Positions 47,350 through 59,894 of a stretch of 64,000 nucleotides of DNA are shown here, piece after piece. The DNA comes from Marisa cornuarietis (lineage: Eukaryota; Mollusca; Gastropoda; Architaenioglossa; Ampullariidae), in contig SMMW01000585.1 of NCBI GenBank assembly GCA_004794655.1, forward strand, positions 4,847,501 to 4,911,500, in the 5' to 3' direction. The notes below the pieces were generated by a model, which searched no databases, was not told the DNA's origin, and saw nothing but the letters and a program-made list of their open reading frames with translations. The stretch's first letter is position 1, and every line of letters starts with the position of its first letter. Both the position numbers and the translations under genes were made by a program.

Positions 47350-49557
47350 ATGGCAGTAAACCTAGTAAGCACAATCTTGCCTGTGCTTTGTGTGACTTTT
47401 ATACTGCAAATCGCAACTTGTTTGAACTTCCAAAGCACTGCACAACAGTATCACCAAACAACTCACAGCAGCGGAGGTGCTTCCGAACCGGATAACCAAA
47501 CAAGTACCTTCAAGGATCTTCATGAAATTACTGACTCTTCTTCGCCAAAGTATGGCTTCCCTGGCGTTACAAAAATTAATGAATTCATTGCTGTAAATCA
47601 ATCAGGGAAAGAGATGACAGAAAGTCATGAAAACAACGGGGGTGTAAAAAGAACAAGTACATTTAGAAGATCAAATTCAGAAAATGTGTCTACATTTCTC
47701 CTGAAAATTCTACCAGAAAATAATAAAGTTGCTCAGCAAAGACCTGGCACTCTTTTATCAGCTTTACAGACAGACAACAGAGAAATGGCTCATCTTCAGG
47801 ACAAGCTAAGCAACACATTAAAACAGAGGCTAGCGCAAGCCACCACGAAACGAAAGCAGAACAGGAAAAGAAAACGAGATATGGGACTACTATATCTTTT
47901 TCCAGATACCAACAAAGACAATGGCAAGTCGATACATTTACATGGTAACGAGAACACTGCGTCTAAGGACAAGACAGATAGAACTCAGAAATCACGACTT
48001 TACCTATTTAGTAATTTAACATTGGTTAACATCCCTCTCAGTCAAGAAACTAATAGTCAGAGTAGAGAAAGTAAAACAGCAATACGAGCCAGTCGTGAAA
48101 ATAAAACAGTGAAAATAGGTTTACCAAGGAGAATCAATAAGGATGAATCAAACCGCTTAGATCATGGCCAGAATTTTAAGAAAAATCTATATAATCAACT
48201 CACTATCAGTAAATTTCCAACAGTCCAGAATAAAAGGCGAAAAAGCGCTTTGATTTCAACCTTGGACAAAAGTCAAGACAAAAATGGTCTAGTTAGTTAT
48301 TTAGAAAAATCATATCGTGCTATTAGACCTCCAGACCTCTGGAGGTTGGAAAAACCACATAAACGTTTGCCTGAAAGAAGCGAAGTCAGGATAAAGCAAG
48401 ATTTAAGAAGCTCTTCTAATCTGAACCTCGCCCACTCTGACAAAGATGATGAAGGCATTGTTAAAAAGCTTTCGGATTCCGACAAAAAGCTGTGGTCACC
48501 AGGCGTGATGAAGAAGACGAGTCTTGCATTCACAGACCTAGATGGCAATAACGTTTCATCCAAAATTGAGAAGAAGTACACTTTAAAGCAGCGTAAAGCT
48601 GATCGAGAAAAAAGAAGAATGCTTTCGAAAACGAAAATAGACGATAAGACTTTCAGCCGAAAGTCTTATTTTCCTGAACGTTCTGGGCGAATGCTTGATA
48701 CAGATGACCTTACTCGGACGTTCAACGATTTTCAAGTGTTTGGCAAAGAAGAGCCCGACGATAAATTACTTGATTTTATCATAAGCTCCAATAAAATTAA
48801 ACCTGAGGACTTTGACATCCACGCATTGATGATCAGGCGTCGAAGAGCTGCAAAAGGTGAGTCCGTGGACAGGTGTGAAAATAATGAGTGATGAGTGCCT
48901 GTAAAAAGGGAAGTGTAAACGGCATGTACAACAACAACAACAACAACAGCAACAAAACTTTGATACTTCATACAGAAATAGCCAAAGTCGTAAAAACTAT
49001 TGTCAGTGTCGACAATTCTTTGTCCGGCCCGCAAACATTGATGTCTACTGTCTTTTGCTTTCACGTACAGCAGAATTAACACATTTATTTATTTATTTAT
49101 TTTATGCATTATATGCATGTATGGGCATAATATAAAAATGGTATGCGGATATGTAAATAGTTACTTATTCACACATAAATAAACGCGCAAGTATATATGT
49201 ATATATGTGTGTATTACAGTACATGCACTTAACACACATATATATATATAACTAAATAGAAACACATCCAAATAGTCATACAACGTGTAATTTAACTGCT
49301 ATCTAGTTCCAGGTCAAAGTTTGCGCTCTGATGATGACGGCAAAGAAGAGGTCACTGACTTTGAGGATCCAGCGCGTAGTCAACAGCCTGTTTCGTGGAA
49401 ATACCCTTATCAGTACATCCCCGGCTTCTTGTACGACGAGGATACGAGAACACTAAGTCACGGAGTGGTAAACACAGGTATGGAAAATATTAACATACGT
49501 ATCAGCGATGATCTTTTCCGAGCGCACATTGATCAAATCATTGATAGAATCGACTGA
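47350..49557 (+). CDS. Secreted, cysteine-free polybasic protein (two exons)
   Basis: Exon 1 is 47350-48856 and exon 2 is 49313-49557. The donor AAAAG|GTGAGT and acceptor TTCAG|GT split one glycine codon (phase 1 on both sides), giving about 583 residues. The start has A at -3 and G at +4. Residues 1-24 are a signal peptide (hydrophobic core LPVLCVTFILQIATC). After it there is no cysteine at all. The mature chain is rich in K, R, N, S and D, with NxS/T sequons at about 49, 83, 112, 222, 251 and 401. Basic convertase-type sites include VKR (101), KRKQNRKRKR (167-176), RR (260), KRR (296) and RRRR (496-499). Two LYLF motifs lie at 181 and 217. The exon 2 tail holds WKYPYQYIPGFLYDED. Likely secreted; whether it is processed into peptides or is a matrix protein is unknown. 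I recognise no family. Unspliced reading adds 11 residues (GESVDRCENNE) and stops at 48891. Confidence 0.9.
48857..49312 (+). other. Intron of the secreted-protein gene
   Basis: 456 bp, GTGAGT...TTCAG. It contains an ACAACAACA run at about 48928-48950, an ATTT run at 49083 and TA-rich stretches. Retention would end the protein after 11 extra codons. Confidence 0.88.
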
Positions 49558-49884
49558 GTACGTCACCGTACTAGGTGCATCCATGCTTCAAGCCTTGGAA
49601 AAACTGATTTTGCTGGAGAGAGACACGCAGAAGATATTTATATATATATATATACTCTGAAGAAGGTACATATTTATTATTTAATGCACATATGCCCAGA
49701 GAAACAATACCTTTATCAGAGAAAACTGATCTCACGCACAACCCTGCTGATCGCTTTTGTATCTGTATTTATTGTACAGATGAAATGTAGCACGCAGAAT
49801 TTCTATAGATTTAAACATTAACAATTTATTTGTAATTTCTTACAAAAACACGATTGTGCGAAACTTATTTATTTCGCGGACGAA

Positions 49885-49890
49885 AATAAA
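49885..49890 (+). terminator. Poly(A) signal
   Basis: AATAAA 328 bp past the stop codon at 49555-49557, in an AT-rich 3' UTR. It is a canonical hexamer and the best candidate for the 3' end. Confidence 0.6.
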
Positions 49891-49925
49891 ACGATTGTTA
49901 CTGTATATTGTATATCCGACTACAA

Positions 49926-49940
49926 CCCCCCCCCCCCCCC
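49926..49940. repeat. C15 homopolymer
   Basis: Fifteen consecutive C about 35 bp after the poly(A) signal. The opposite strand is a G15 run. Confidence 0.97.
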
Positions 49941-50229
49941 ATCAAACGCGAGTGTTTTAGGTGGGTTATCTTTCTGATAGATACACTTTTTTCTTCAATG
50001 AAACACGCAAAAAAAACAATTTGGTCGTTTTGTCATTGGTCTTGACATTCCCGTATGCGTACCCTTATAAGATGTTCTCCTTTAATAATTCTTAACCCCT
50101 TTCGTGTGCTGTTTTACCCTCAAATTTGACCTATTCGAATATAAAATACACGTTCTTGTTCAGATGGTTTTGTCCACTGTTGTCCACACCTGTGTGCGTA
50201 TGTGTGTGCGTGCTGGCGCATGTGCATGT

Positions 50230-50339
<110 letters not shown>

Positions 50340-51700
50340 GGCGATTTGAGACTGTGATTCTAAAACTATTTCGAACCGTTAAAAAGTCAGTGTATATTGC
50401 ATGGATATTAATTTTGGAATAAATTGGTTCTGGCCAGGTGCTGTAGCATTTTAATCTTGGTAACTCTCCAAGTACCTACGTTACAATTCGTTGCTGAAGC
50501 AGTTTGCAGTGTGGCTCGATTTCTTTTTTAAATGTGTGCAGTTCGCAGTCCAGAAAAGGTGCGCCTACGGCAAACGGAGTCACGCGTTTAGCGTGGGTAA
50601 ATGTTGAGGCTATAGTTTATTGATGTGTAAGACAATGAAACTTCAGCGTTTTTTCTCACAGATACGTGTTTTCTAGACCTGGCATATCCCGGTGTTACGT
50701 TCTTCAATGCTTTGGAACAAATACTCTCTTACAACCAAACTGAATCTTTATAACAAAGCAAATATTGTCGAACCTTTTAGCAGACTTGGTAAAGGGGTGT
50801 GTGAAGATAACAGGAAACCCATGTTTTGGAGGCAAAACTTTAAGTCATTTGCAGTTTTTTTTTAACACAAATCCACACTTGTTTGCTAATACATTACCAG
50901 TACATGTGCCAATACAATTGAATTTTGGGCTCTAATGGGATTTGACGCTGCTGCACTTTGGTCGGTTAAGAACGACCTTCAGACAGTTCAGACAGGGACA
51001 AATGGGAAAGATTTAAATAAGCTTAGGTCACCTTCGTTTAATCCAGTATAATCTTATATTTTGGGTATTTGTCCTTATTTCGTACGAAGAGCGTCTAAGA
51101 CTGAATCTACAAACAGAAACTAGTTCTGGAAGCCTGACAGTCGGCCAGCATGAATCTCTGAGTCTCTACCCCACTACCCCCAACTATGCGTTGCTTTCGT
51201 CGCCAGAGTCATTGGATAGCCAGAGCTGAGATTGTTTAAGGTAGAATTTTTTAAAAACTCGTTTCGACGTGCAATCTTTCCACTGAATATTATTTATAAA
51301 TTGATGCCTATTTACACTGGAGTGATAAGCTGGTTAGAGGAGTAAAAGGTAAGGCAGTAAGGATCATGTTCTGGGATTGCTTTCCTTCAAAACGTATTTT
51401 AATTCTTACAAATAAGACTTTCTTTATTGTATATTTATAGTGTTTCCCCTTCTTTCCAAAATACAGATCTCCCTGTGAGATGCACTTTCGTAGGCTGTTT
51501 TTTGTCATTACCATCTCTCTGTGTTTCTCGCCCAATTCCCCCCTTCTCACTCTCTCGCTTTTTCACACACACTTTTATATAATAACACATATTTTATAGA
51601 ACACACTCACTCTCTTTCACGTACATCCTCTAGCTGGAATATTTTGGGTGCTTTGGTCCGTCGGCGATTACTCCCCCAATTTTTTTTTTAATTATTTGAT
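50340..51700. other. Stretch with no supported gene
   Basis: Nothing coding. The GTCGGTTAAGAACGACC core near 50960 resembles the arm of the 6.9-kb inverted-repeat element, but no partner arm is seen. Confidence 0.4.
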
Positions 51701-51706
51701 GAGCAA

Positions 51707-52687
51707 ATACAACCCATGATGACTTGCGCTTCTGAAGTATGGGACATCACGGCAAATTTAAATCCCATTAAAACACTCCATTTGTTCGCTTTAAAACAAT
51801 TTCTACGAGTACAGATACAAACCCCAAACAGAATAGTTTACGGCGAGAGGTCGAGATACACCTTAGTTATCAAGATCTTTGTAAAAACTGTTAAGTACTG
51901 GTTACATGTTAAGCTTGCCCGTAAATAGGCTACCTAGCAAAGTATACAATATGTTGTTACATATCTATAACCAAAACGAAGTGACAGGGACCGCTTCTGT
52001 GTATTTTCTGTTGTTTACTTATGGTTTTGGACATGTTAGTTTGAGCCAAGGGGTTCTAAACCTAGGCCTCTTTGTTTCTGCTTTTAAAAAAGAGGCTTCA
52101 GGATTGTTTTTCAGCAAGACAGAAATGATGTCCAAAGAACGCTATGAATTCTATCTTTCAAACCGTCTTTCTTGGTCAGTGTACATTTATATAGCTTACC
52201 AAATGCTGGTGTTTGAAGTGCCTTGACTAGATTTAGATTAGAAGTCTCACCGATAAAAATCACATGCCCTAAGAGAAGTAATCAGCCCCTTTCCTATGAA
52301 TCACAACAGTCCATTTTTCGTGGTATCGGTCAGAATTGCATTTTATTTTTATTTGCCTGGCATACACAAGTCTCCGAGAGAAATTTATACCCATTGAGTT
52401 TCGTAGATGGTCATCTAGTTTCAAGCTAGCATTGTTATTCAGCCCTACAAACGCTAAAATCCTGATTAACTTATCGCTACTCGTTTTTAAGGCATTTTAA
52501 ATTCGAATGGATGTTTCTTGATTAAGAATATTGTCTAGTGGTTTGTAAATAGTGTGTCAATGTAATTGTTGTCAGATTGTATATGTTTTTATTTTTGTTT
52601 GTATTCCATTAATGACTTAAATTCTTATATATTTGCCTGTAAAATCAACTACCCCTTGAAATGGACTGATGGCCTAATCAACAAAGT

Positions 52688-52746
<59 letters not shown>

Positions 52747-52747
52747 G
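51707..52747 (+). pseudogene. LINE ORF2 C-terminal fragment with (TTTC)n tail
   Basis: Plus-strand pieces in order: ASEVWD...FALKQFLRVQIQTPNRIVYG and ERSRYTLVIKIFVKTVKYWL (51722-51910), then after a frameshift LPSKVYNMLLHIYNQ, YGFGHVSLSQGVLNLGLF and ERYEFYLSNRLSW (51920-52170), then TRFRLEVSPIKITCPKRS (52225). These match the conserved C-terminal region of a LINE ORF2 (SEVWG, CKKFL..., VYGELGRYPL, IKYWL, RFRLG patterns). The 3' UTR ends ATGGCCTAATCAACAAAG and runs into (TTTC)15 at 52687-52746, which I take as the element's tail, expanded as a microsatellite. 5'-truncated and frameshifted. Confidence 0.85.
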
Positions 52748-52749
52748 CT

Positions 52750-55640
52750 TTCACACATACCCTAAACACAGAGGGCAAATGAGCGAATGACATACACTAT
52801 AGCCATGCGTGCACACAGACACATAGTCATTGAAACTGAGCATAAAATAGGTAAATAGAAAATATGTCTGTGTTTATATCATCAGCATTTTAGGTTATTA
52901 GGTTAGAGGTGAGATTTGAATCCACGGTAATCACAGTGTCAAATGCCAAGCTTGCTCTCAACGTTATTTTCCCCACATCACTGAGCTGCTTAAAGGGAAA
53001 TAGACATTCGGTAAGCCTCTGAACAAATTATTCATTAATTGACAGAGTTGATAATAATTTTATTATTCCCGCAGTCCAAATTTCAGACGCAGTAAAGATC
53101 TGGTTCACCATTAGGATCACTATTCGTTGTCTGTTCACTTTTTCCTCATCAAAGGACACCCAGCGTGCAAATTATTTGTTAAATGACATGGTTAAGCCCT
53201 GAATAAGATAGGACTTCTCAAAACCTGAGTGAGTAATCTGTTTCTGTTCTCAAGGTCTACAAACATCCTTGTGCTTAAAAAGAGGTTAAAAAGTAGTTTT
53301 AAAGCCTCATATCGGGAATGTAACTTGGGTGCGCTTACCTTGTGAAGGCTAAAGCCAATGAGCTGGGCCCATATATTAACTAAAATATCCGTAGACATTT
53401 GGACATCACTGCATTGATCTTATACTCAGCAAAAGATAACAATAGGAAATATTAATCAGCAGGTGCTCTCTCTCTCTCTCTCGCCTATACAAACTTCTAG
53501 TCGTCCATTGTCGTCTGATGCTTACATCTTAAAGGCCCCTTTTAAAATGACAAATACGATACAAACATTTGACCATATGCTTGTCCATATTTGCCTGGTT
53601 AAAAAGGGCCTGCTCTTAGATAAACTCCGAAGTAAAGGAAACCTACGAAAAAAATGTCCAGTAACTGTCGTGGATTGACAATCATATGTCTCAACGACTG
53701 AGTGCGTTGTCCTTCTTAGTGTCCTCCGAACGTTATACTAGTGAGGGAAGGTACTCATGGCGGCAGCTTTTGTAAGCTGGGATACCTTGGGGCAAGGGTT
53801 TGCATTTCAGATGCGCGTGATTGTTCGTTACATGTGAGATTTCCACTAGTTTGCCGATACTTTCAAGAGTCAGCTTTAAGCCGCACGCTTCCTAAGGGAA
53901 ATGTTTTTTCTTGTGCCCCTACCCTTATGTTCTGTGTAACACCCGCTATTTGGTTACGAGCAGAGCTATGTGGGATAACCGATATCAGGCTATGTCGGAA
54001 ACATGTCCCAGTTGACTTTCATGTCAAAAGAAAAACACAGCGGTATAAAAACGCTGTATGAAGACTGATTTTACGTGTTACATGTGTATCCAAAGAGGGC
54101 AGGGGGTTCAATCCCTTTCAAAAATTGTGGCCTGAATTAAAAACTGTAAGGTAAATTCTATTCATTTATGCTAGTTCATCGACAAGATTTCAATACATCA
54201 CGTCCATACTCCACATTCCATCACATCCTACGCTCTTGTGTGACCTCTTCTAAGCCCCAGCGTGAAGCTAAATATATTTATAAACAAAGGGCTAATTGCT
54301 GGCACCAACTGCTCCCTCCCCCGACCGTTTGAGCGCCACCATCCTCACCCCTTTGACAAAGTGGTTTCAGAAAAGTACTCGACTGGTCTAAAATCCGTAG
54401 CATTGATTGCTTCGTTGATGAAATGTGCTTTCATTAGGAGGAAGGGTCGCTTTTTTAAAGTAGCTCGCTTGAAAAAAAAAGTAGCTTTAAATAAGTGCTC
54501 TTCGTTTCTTTTTAAATGCGCTGAAAGCAGTGTGTTCCACGAGACTTGGTCAACGAGGTCGCATGCACCCCCACAAGCAGAGAAGAGGAGCCATCTTTAT
54601 TCGTGTGACAGTTTTAATTTAACATTCAGTCGTAAAGTCTCGTCCGCCACAAGTTAGCGATCCACACATTCCTGCCGAGTTATGCATGGGGTGGGCCAGT
54701 TTGAAATCAACGAAATGAAAAGGCAAACATGTTCGTATGCAAAGTAATCCACCGGTAATCTCTCGGGCCTTCAAAGTAAACATAGTTACTTCAAGCGATA
54801 TCAGCGTCGTGCAGAAAGCGCCTTGCATTGCATTGCCACATTATCTCGACAGCCGTGTCCCCAGAATGACGCTACTTAAGAGTTCAACTTGCCAGATTTT
54901 CATATCAAGCATTACACTTCCTGCCCCTTTTCTCTACTTTGTTTTGTTAGGGGAACGGAGAGAAAAAGTCAACGATGACCCCTAGGTTACGACAGAACAA
55001 ACTGCCGGCGCCTCTAGTTGTGATCAAGTAAACATTGTCATATTACAGCGGCTGTCATGTCCTGACTGACTCGACAAACAGAAATTGGGCAAACAGCTCC
55101 TTTCTCAACACTGTGCAAATACCAGTGGCTTCTTGGGAAGTAAAGGCTTTCTTCCCTACTGGTCCAAGAGCCTTACCTGGGTTATCTAACGTCTAAACGT
55201 TAAATAGTCTATTTTGAACCATGACTGAACCATGAACCATGATTTTAATTCTTTAAAAAAGAATTAACTGTTTTCTTTTAGTCTTTATAGTGCTATAATA
55301 AGTACTAATAATGCCCCCGCTAGTTCTCCCCAGCCTACGCTTTGCAACTAAAATTGAATTACAGAATAAGCATAATAACATCAACCAACATCTTGTGCTT
55401 TCTAATTTTTTTTTTTCAGCCCCACGAAATAACCGATACCCTGTGATAATATTTAAAACGTTCAACGTAGCCAGAGTGGCTTTGGTGAATCAAAAATGGA
55501 GAGGCTTTAGTATGGTATACCATGGCAGCTGTCATCTCAAGACATGATTGTAGCAGCATGTGACAGGAATATCCAGTTATCAAATCAGTCGATGAGGCTG
55601 ACGTTTTGGCTGCGCTCGCCATTTTCTCGTTCTTTTGGCA
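52750..55640. other. Stretch with no supported gene
   Basis: No convincing exon. Contains (TC)9 at 53465 and several ORFs of 70-131 codons without ATG context, domain or splice support. Confidence 0.4.
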
Positions 55641-55649
55641 GCCACCTTA

Positions 55650-56073
55650 GGATTTCTGGGTTCGCGGTCGTTTCGACTGGGGTCAGTTCGACAAAGATCG
55701 GTTCGACTAAGCCGTTTCGTCTAACGGTCGAGTCATCTATAGGACGCATGAAATTGGAAAAAAATTGAAGTGATTTGAAAGTTAATAAACGATTTAAATG
55801 TATCATGTAAATAGTGCTAATTGTCGCGTTAAGCAATCGGGGTCCACACGTTCCACTCTCGCATGCACGCTCGATCTCAACCACACACCGACTCAACAAA
55901 CACTCAAACGCCCGATGCAGGCGACGCATCCAACCGTCCCTAAGTTTAAAAATTGACGCGCACACGTGGGAACAGTTAAAAAAAAAAAACACCGACCGTT
56001 AGACGAAACGACTTAGTCGAACCGACCTTAGTCGAACTGACCCTAGTCGAATCGACCGGTTACTGGATTTCTG
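55650..56073. mobile_element. Non-autonomous DNA transposon with long TIRs and 9-bp TSD
   Basis: Terminal inverted repeats of about 75 bp (left from about 55659, right ending about 56064) match at roughly 90%. Both carry CGTTTCGTCTAACGGTC, GGTCGGTTCGACTAAG and GGTCAGTTCGAC blocks, a 16-bp motif iterated within each arm. GGATTTCTG flanks both sides (55650-55658 and 56065-56073), a 9-bp target-site duplication. About 400 bp in total, with a 260-bp internal region lacking a transposase. Long TIRs plus a 9-bp TSD suit a Mutator-like (MULE) MITE. An 8-bp hAT-type reading cannot be excluded. Confidence 0.88.
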
Positions 56074-56277
56074 ATTTTTTCTTGAACCCGTACAATACTT
56101 TTCTCACATAGTTTGGAGTCTTACCCGTAATTATATGACTCTACAGTTATCATATGTAATGATATGTGTAACCAAAATACTGCAGTGAAAAATACAGTAT
56201 TGTCTTGTGCTTAAGTCACGGGCTTAATTCTCGTCACACCTCTGAGTGTTTATTTAGCTTTAGCGTATTAGTGTTGT

Positions 56278-56298
56278 AATAATAATAATAATAATAAT
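56278..56298. repeat. (AAT)n microsatellite
   Basis: Seven AAT units. Confidence 0.95.
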
Positions 56299-56299
56299 T

Positions 56300-57640
56300 T
56301 AGATCGGGAAGTGTACATCTAGGATTACTGCATAAGTTAGCTCTGAGGTTGGGGGTAGAGTTAAATTTAGGGTTAATTTGTGTAAATTAGGTTTAGTTAG
56401 GGTCAGGTAAAGACGTAGTAAAAGACGTTATGTGCTGACATCGCCCAGCTTGGTGGGAAACATAAATTAGAAGCCAGTAGACCCGCTTGAAAGGAATACT
56501 ATATAATTCAGCAGATGTGGAGACTAGAAGACCTGTAACAGTTGTCACGAGGGACATGGTCGCAGAAAACTAAACTCTATGACATGATAGCATTAAAACT
56601 AAAATGTCCTTAATTAACTTAAGCCAAGGAGGCAAACCCAACACATTTATATGTTAGAACACAAATGTTTTATCATTTTATAAAAACGTTAAAAGAAATT
56701 GAAATAAATGCGTGACAATCACAGACCAAATACGCCAATAAAATTCAGATGGGTTCAGAAAAATAATTTCTCATCGAAGCCGAGAAAGAGATAAATTATA
56801 GGAAACTTGAAAGGTGGTTGAACGCGAATAAAAAGAAGGTGATAAAAGATCTGAATTAAATATTATTCTTTATTCCTGTCATAAGCCAGTGGTTTCATCT
56901 TAATTTGGTGAAAGAAATAACGCATTGAAAATGAAGGTTCTTGAACTATATCATCATCCCTGACATGGGCATTACACTTTTTTCCCTTCATATTTGAATT
57001 TAGAGCTAACACCTCGATTTAAAAACCAGCTGGGCGTTGACTCATAACTTTTAACACCCACAGAAGCCTTGCAGTCCAGATTAGTTGCTACTATGGCTGC
57101 AGGGCCCAAACCAATGTGAACGTCCGCAGTACCATTTATCACCTTCCCGATATGTTTAACGAGAAACAAATTGTCAAGAGTGTGCCCAGAGACTACTATA
57201 ATGACGATTAGCGTTCCTGCTGCTAAGCCAGGTAGATTTGTTGTTCACACGAGGTGTTGATCGAAAAAGTCTTATCAGGAACAGAGGGCAGCATGGTGGC
57301 TCAGAGGTAGGAAAAAATCTGTCAAAGAACTCTTAACCTGATCTGTCTTAAACTGTTCCTCAACTGCGACACTCATATTATGTTAGTCAAATGAAAGACG
57401 CAGCACATCTGATCGTTCACTGTAATAAGAAAATCAAAACATTAAACGCCCCTGCACCATCAAGACCTTTTTTTTTTAGTTTATCATCCTGTTGTGCTTT
57501 TAATTCAGAATGTCGAAGTTAAATCTTTTAAGGGAATTACGACAAGACATACATGCTTGCCTCCTTATTTGTAGATTGAGAAGACAACCTGTATAAATTT
57601 CGAGGCGACGGTCTTCTGTTGAACTAGACAGTCCGAGTGC
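56300..57640. other. Stretch with no supported gene
   Basis: A telomere-like patch with TTTAGGGTTAA, TTAGGTTTAGTTAGGGTCAG lies at 56370-56407 and is too degenerate to call interstitial telomere. At 57292 GCATGGTGGCTCAGAGGTAG looks like a solitary tRNA-type A box of a truncated SINE. Confidence 0.35.
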
Positions 57641-57689
57641 CCATAGAAAGGCGTGAGCACCGCAGACCCTGACGGTGAACAAGAACTCG

Positions 57690-57772
57690 GTCCTCGCATA
57701 GCGACGTGACGTCATCACGTGGTGACGTGTTCTACGCGCCATCTAGGTCTTTTTGCCCGTCGTCAGGTGAGC
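57690..57772. promoter_or_regulatory. Promoter-like patch with CRE, E-box and donor
   Basis: TGACGTCA at 57707, CACGTG at 57716 and a second TGACGTG lie in a CpG-containing patch. On the plus strand a CGTCAG|GTGAGC donor at 57767 could end a short 5' UTR exon. On the minus strand an ATG at 57742 opens an 80-codon frame. Transcription direction is undetermined. Confidence 0.28.
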
Positions 57773-58977
57773 CGTTATTTACGGTTAGGCCTTGTCAAAG
57801 TGGATGAATAGACAGCAGCGATTGATCAAAGGCTTGTCTGACCCTTTGCCCCCAGGCCGGCTACCGCTTTCATTTTTCACATGCTTGACGTGGTAGGTGT
57901 TCGATTCGTAAGATGTGGGCTTAGTGAAATCTTGAATTAGGTGCCTTTTTTGAAATTCCATTGGCGAGACTCACTAGATAAATGCTAGGTTAAAAATCCG
58001 GAGCATTCATTGTCAGGATCAAGCAAAATTATCAGTGGTTTAACTGGATCGAGTATGAGGTATTTAAACTGCTTGTCTCAGAGCGAACGGTGTGTGTGTT
58101 TCCCTGGTGTAATCGAGAGCCTCTTCAACTCTAAGCTGAACCTACGTGTACTCGGGCATGCGGAAAAGTTTCAGAACACTTCAAATTCAAACTTCTTGTG
58201 CTGACCACCTTCGGCGAATTCTTGCGAGAGGAGTCATGGCGCGCGACATCACAACTAAAAAAAAAAAAAAATGGAAACAAAACGCCATCACAAAAAAACA
58301 CTCATAGAAGTTTGTTTGCACATATATTAAAAACACTGCTTTGTCCTATGTGATCTGCTACTCTGACAGTCCTATAAGGCTCACCATAGTCCCTGAAGTA
58401 TATGATCGCGTCATGTCAGCATTTCGCCATAAACATATATTTTTGGAACCTGAAATCAAGTGGTGATAACCAACAATTTTTAAAGTGTAAAATGTTGTTC
58501 AGCCTGTCTTATGGTTATAAAAAAGCATGATAGGCCCTTTTATGACGACAAATGGTACAAAGATAAAACTGTCCACCCCTTGATGTTCGCTTCATCCAAA
58601 AGTAGTCGTCAGCGTGTCATTATTTAATAAACGTTTTTGACTACCTTCCTTACAATATTTGGTGCTCGGTACTCATATAGAGGAAATAAAAGTCGTGAAA
58701 TAACGAAACAAAGTAGCCTGAGTCAACTTGTCACTTTGTAGACCTCTGACATAACCCGTACAGAGCTCACCAAATATGCTACCTCATGAGAAAAAAACTG
58801 TCTCACCGGTAGATGTACAACAAGCGAAGAAGTTGTTATTGACTAGATTTAAATGCCTTTAAACATACCTTGTGATCAACTAGAATATACCAGAATCATA
58901 TATTTTATTTCATTCTGCAAGCAAGCAAAGCTCGTCAATCGCTCAAAACAGGTGCGTGAACGTTTGGGTGTAAATGG

Positions 58978-59063
58978 TGACGTCAGATGGAAGAGCGTTA
59001 AATACAGGAAGTTGCTACAGTAACGGAAAGTTTCAGACTTTGCCAAAATCTCCACCCTGTCTG
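58978..59063 (+). promoter_or_regulatory. CRE/ETS cluster followed by a splice donor
   Basis: TGACGTCA at 58978 and the ETS-type CAGGAAGT at 59005 precede a CTG|GTAAGT donor at 59064. The layout fits a short non-coding first exon, possibly of a gene continuing to 60551, but no acceptor is assigned. Confidence 0.28.
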
Positions 59064-59823
59064 GTAAGTAGTCTCTAACAAAAAGATGTACTTCAAAAGC
59101 AGGAATCTGTGTAAATACTCTAATTTTCTTTCTTATCCTTTCTCCCTACATCGAACAAAACGATTTTAAAAAAAACCAAACAAACAAACACAGCAACATT
59201 CAGCAAGCTCGAATTTGTTTGGAAGGCAGAAAGTTTTTAATCGACAAAAAAGGGAGATGGATTACGGTAAGAGACTGAGCATGCGTGCAAACCTAACAAT
59301 GTCTAGTTTGATCTACGGTAAAGTTCCCCATCAACTCTTGACAAATATGTTTGCCCTCCCCTGTACAAGACATTAGGTAAATAGTCGAGAAATGTAGCAG
59401 TTCAGGTACTGGATGTAGAAGGTAACTGCTCGGAATGCACACTTCTCGTTTTCACAGACACATCGACAGACTTGCGACAAAAAAAAGGAAAGACTGCTTG
59501 GGTTATTCTAAAGCTTTTATGTAAAAGTTTGTTCAGCATACTGTGATCCCCGTTCTCTGCATTTTCCTTACCAGTTTTTTTTTAATTAAAATAAATAAAA
59601 TAGAAATAAAACAAAAATAAAAAATGCTCTGCATCAAAGTATTCAAAGTGGATCGAAAAGTCATGATGGGATTCATTTGATGTGTTTGTGGTAAACCTGA
59701 AGGAACAGAAGTGGATAACGTTAAGGTTCGATTCTCCTGAGACGCTTTGGACGCGACTTGCGTAAGCGAAATGTGAGGATGTTGCGAGCATAAACCAGCT
59801 AACATAAGGCATATGGCAGAGAA

Positions 59824-59828
<5 letters not shown>

Positions 59829-59893
<65 letters not shown>
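59829..59893. repeat. (TG)n microsatellite
   Basis: About 32 TG units. Confidence 0.97.

Positions 59894-59894
<1 letters not shown>

Noticed and set aside
55585..55992. 135-codon minus-strand ORF
   Set aside because: It lies largely inside the MITE and translates its inverted repeats.
56346..56409. Interstitial telomere (TTAGGG)n
   Set aside because: Only two exact hexamers in a loose AGGTTTAG-type background.
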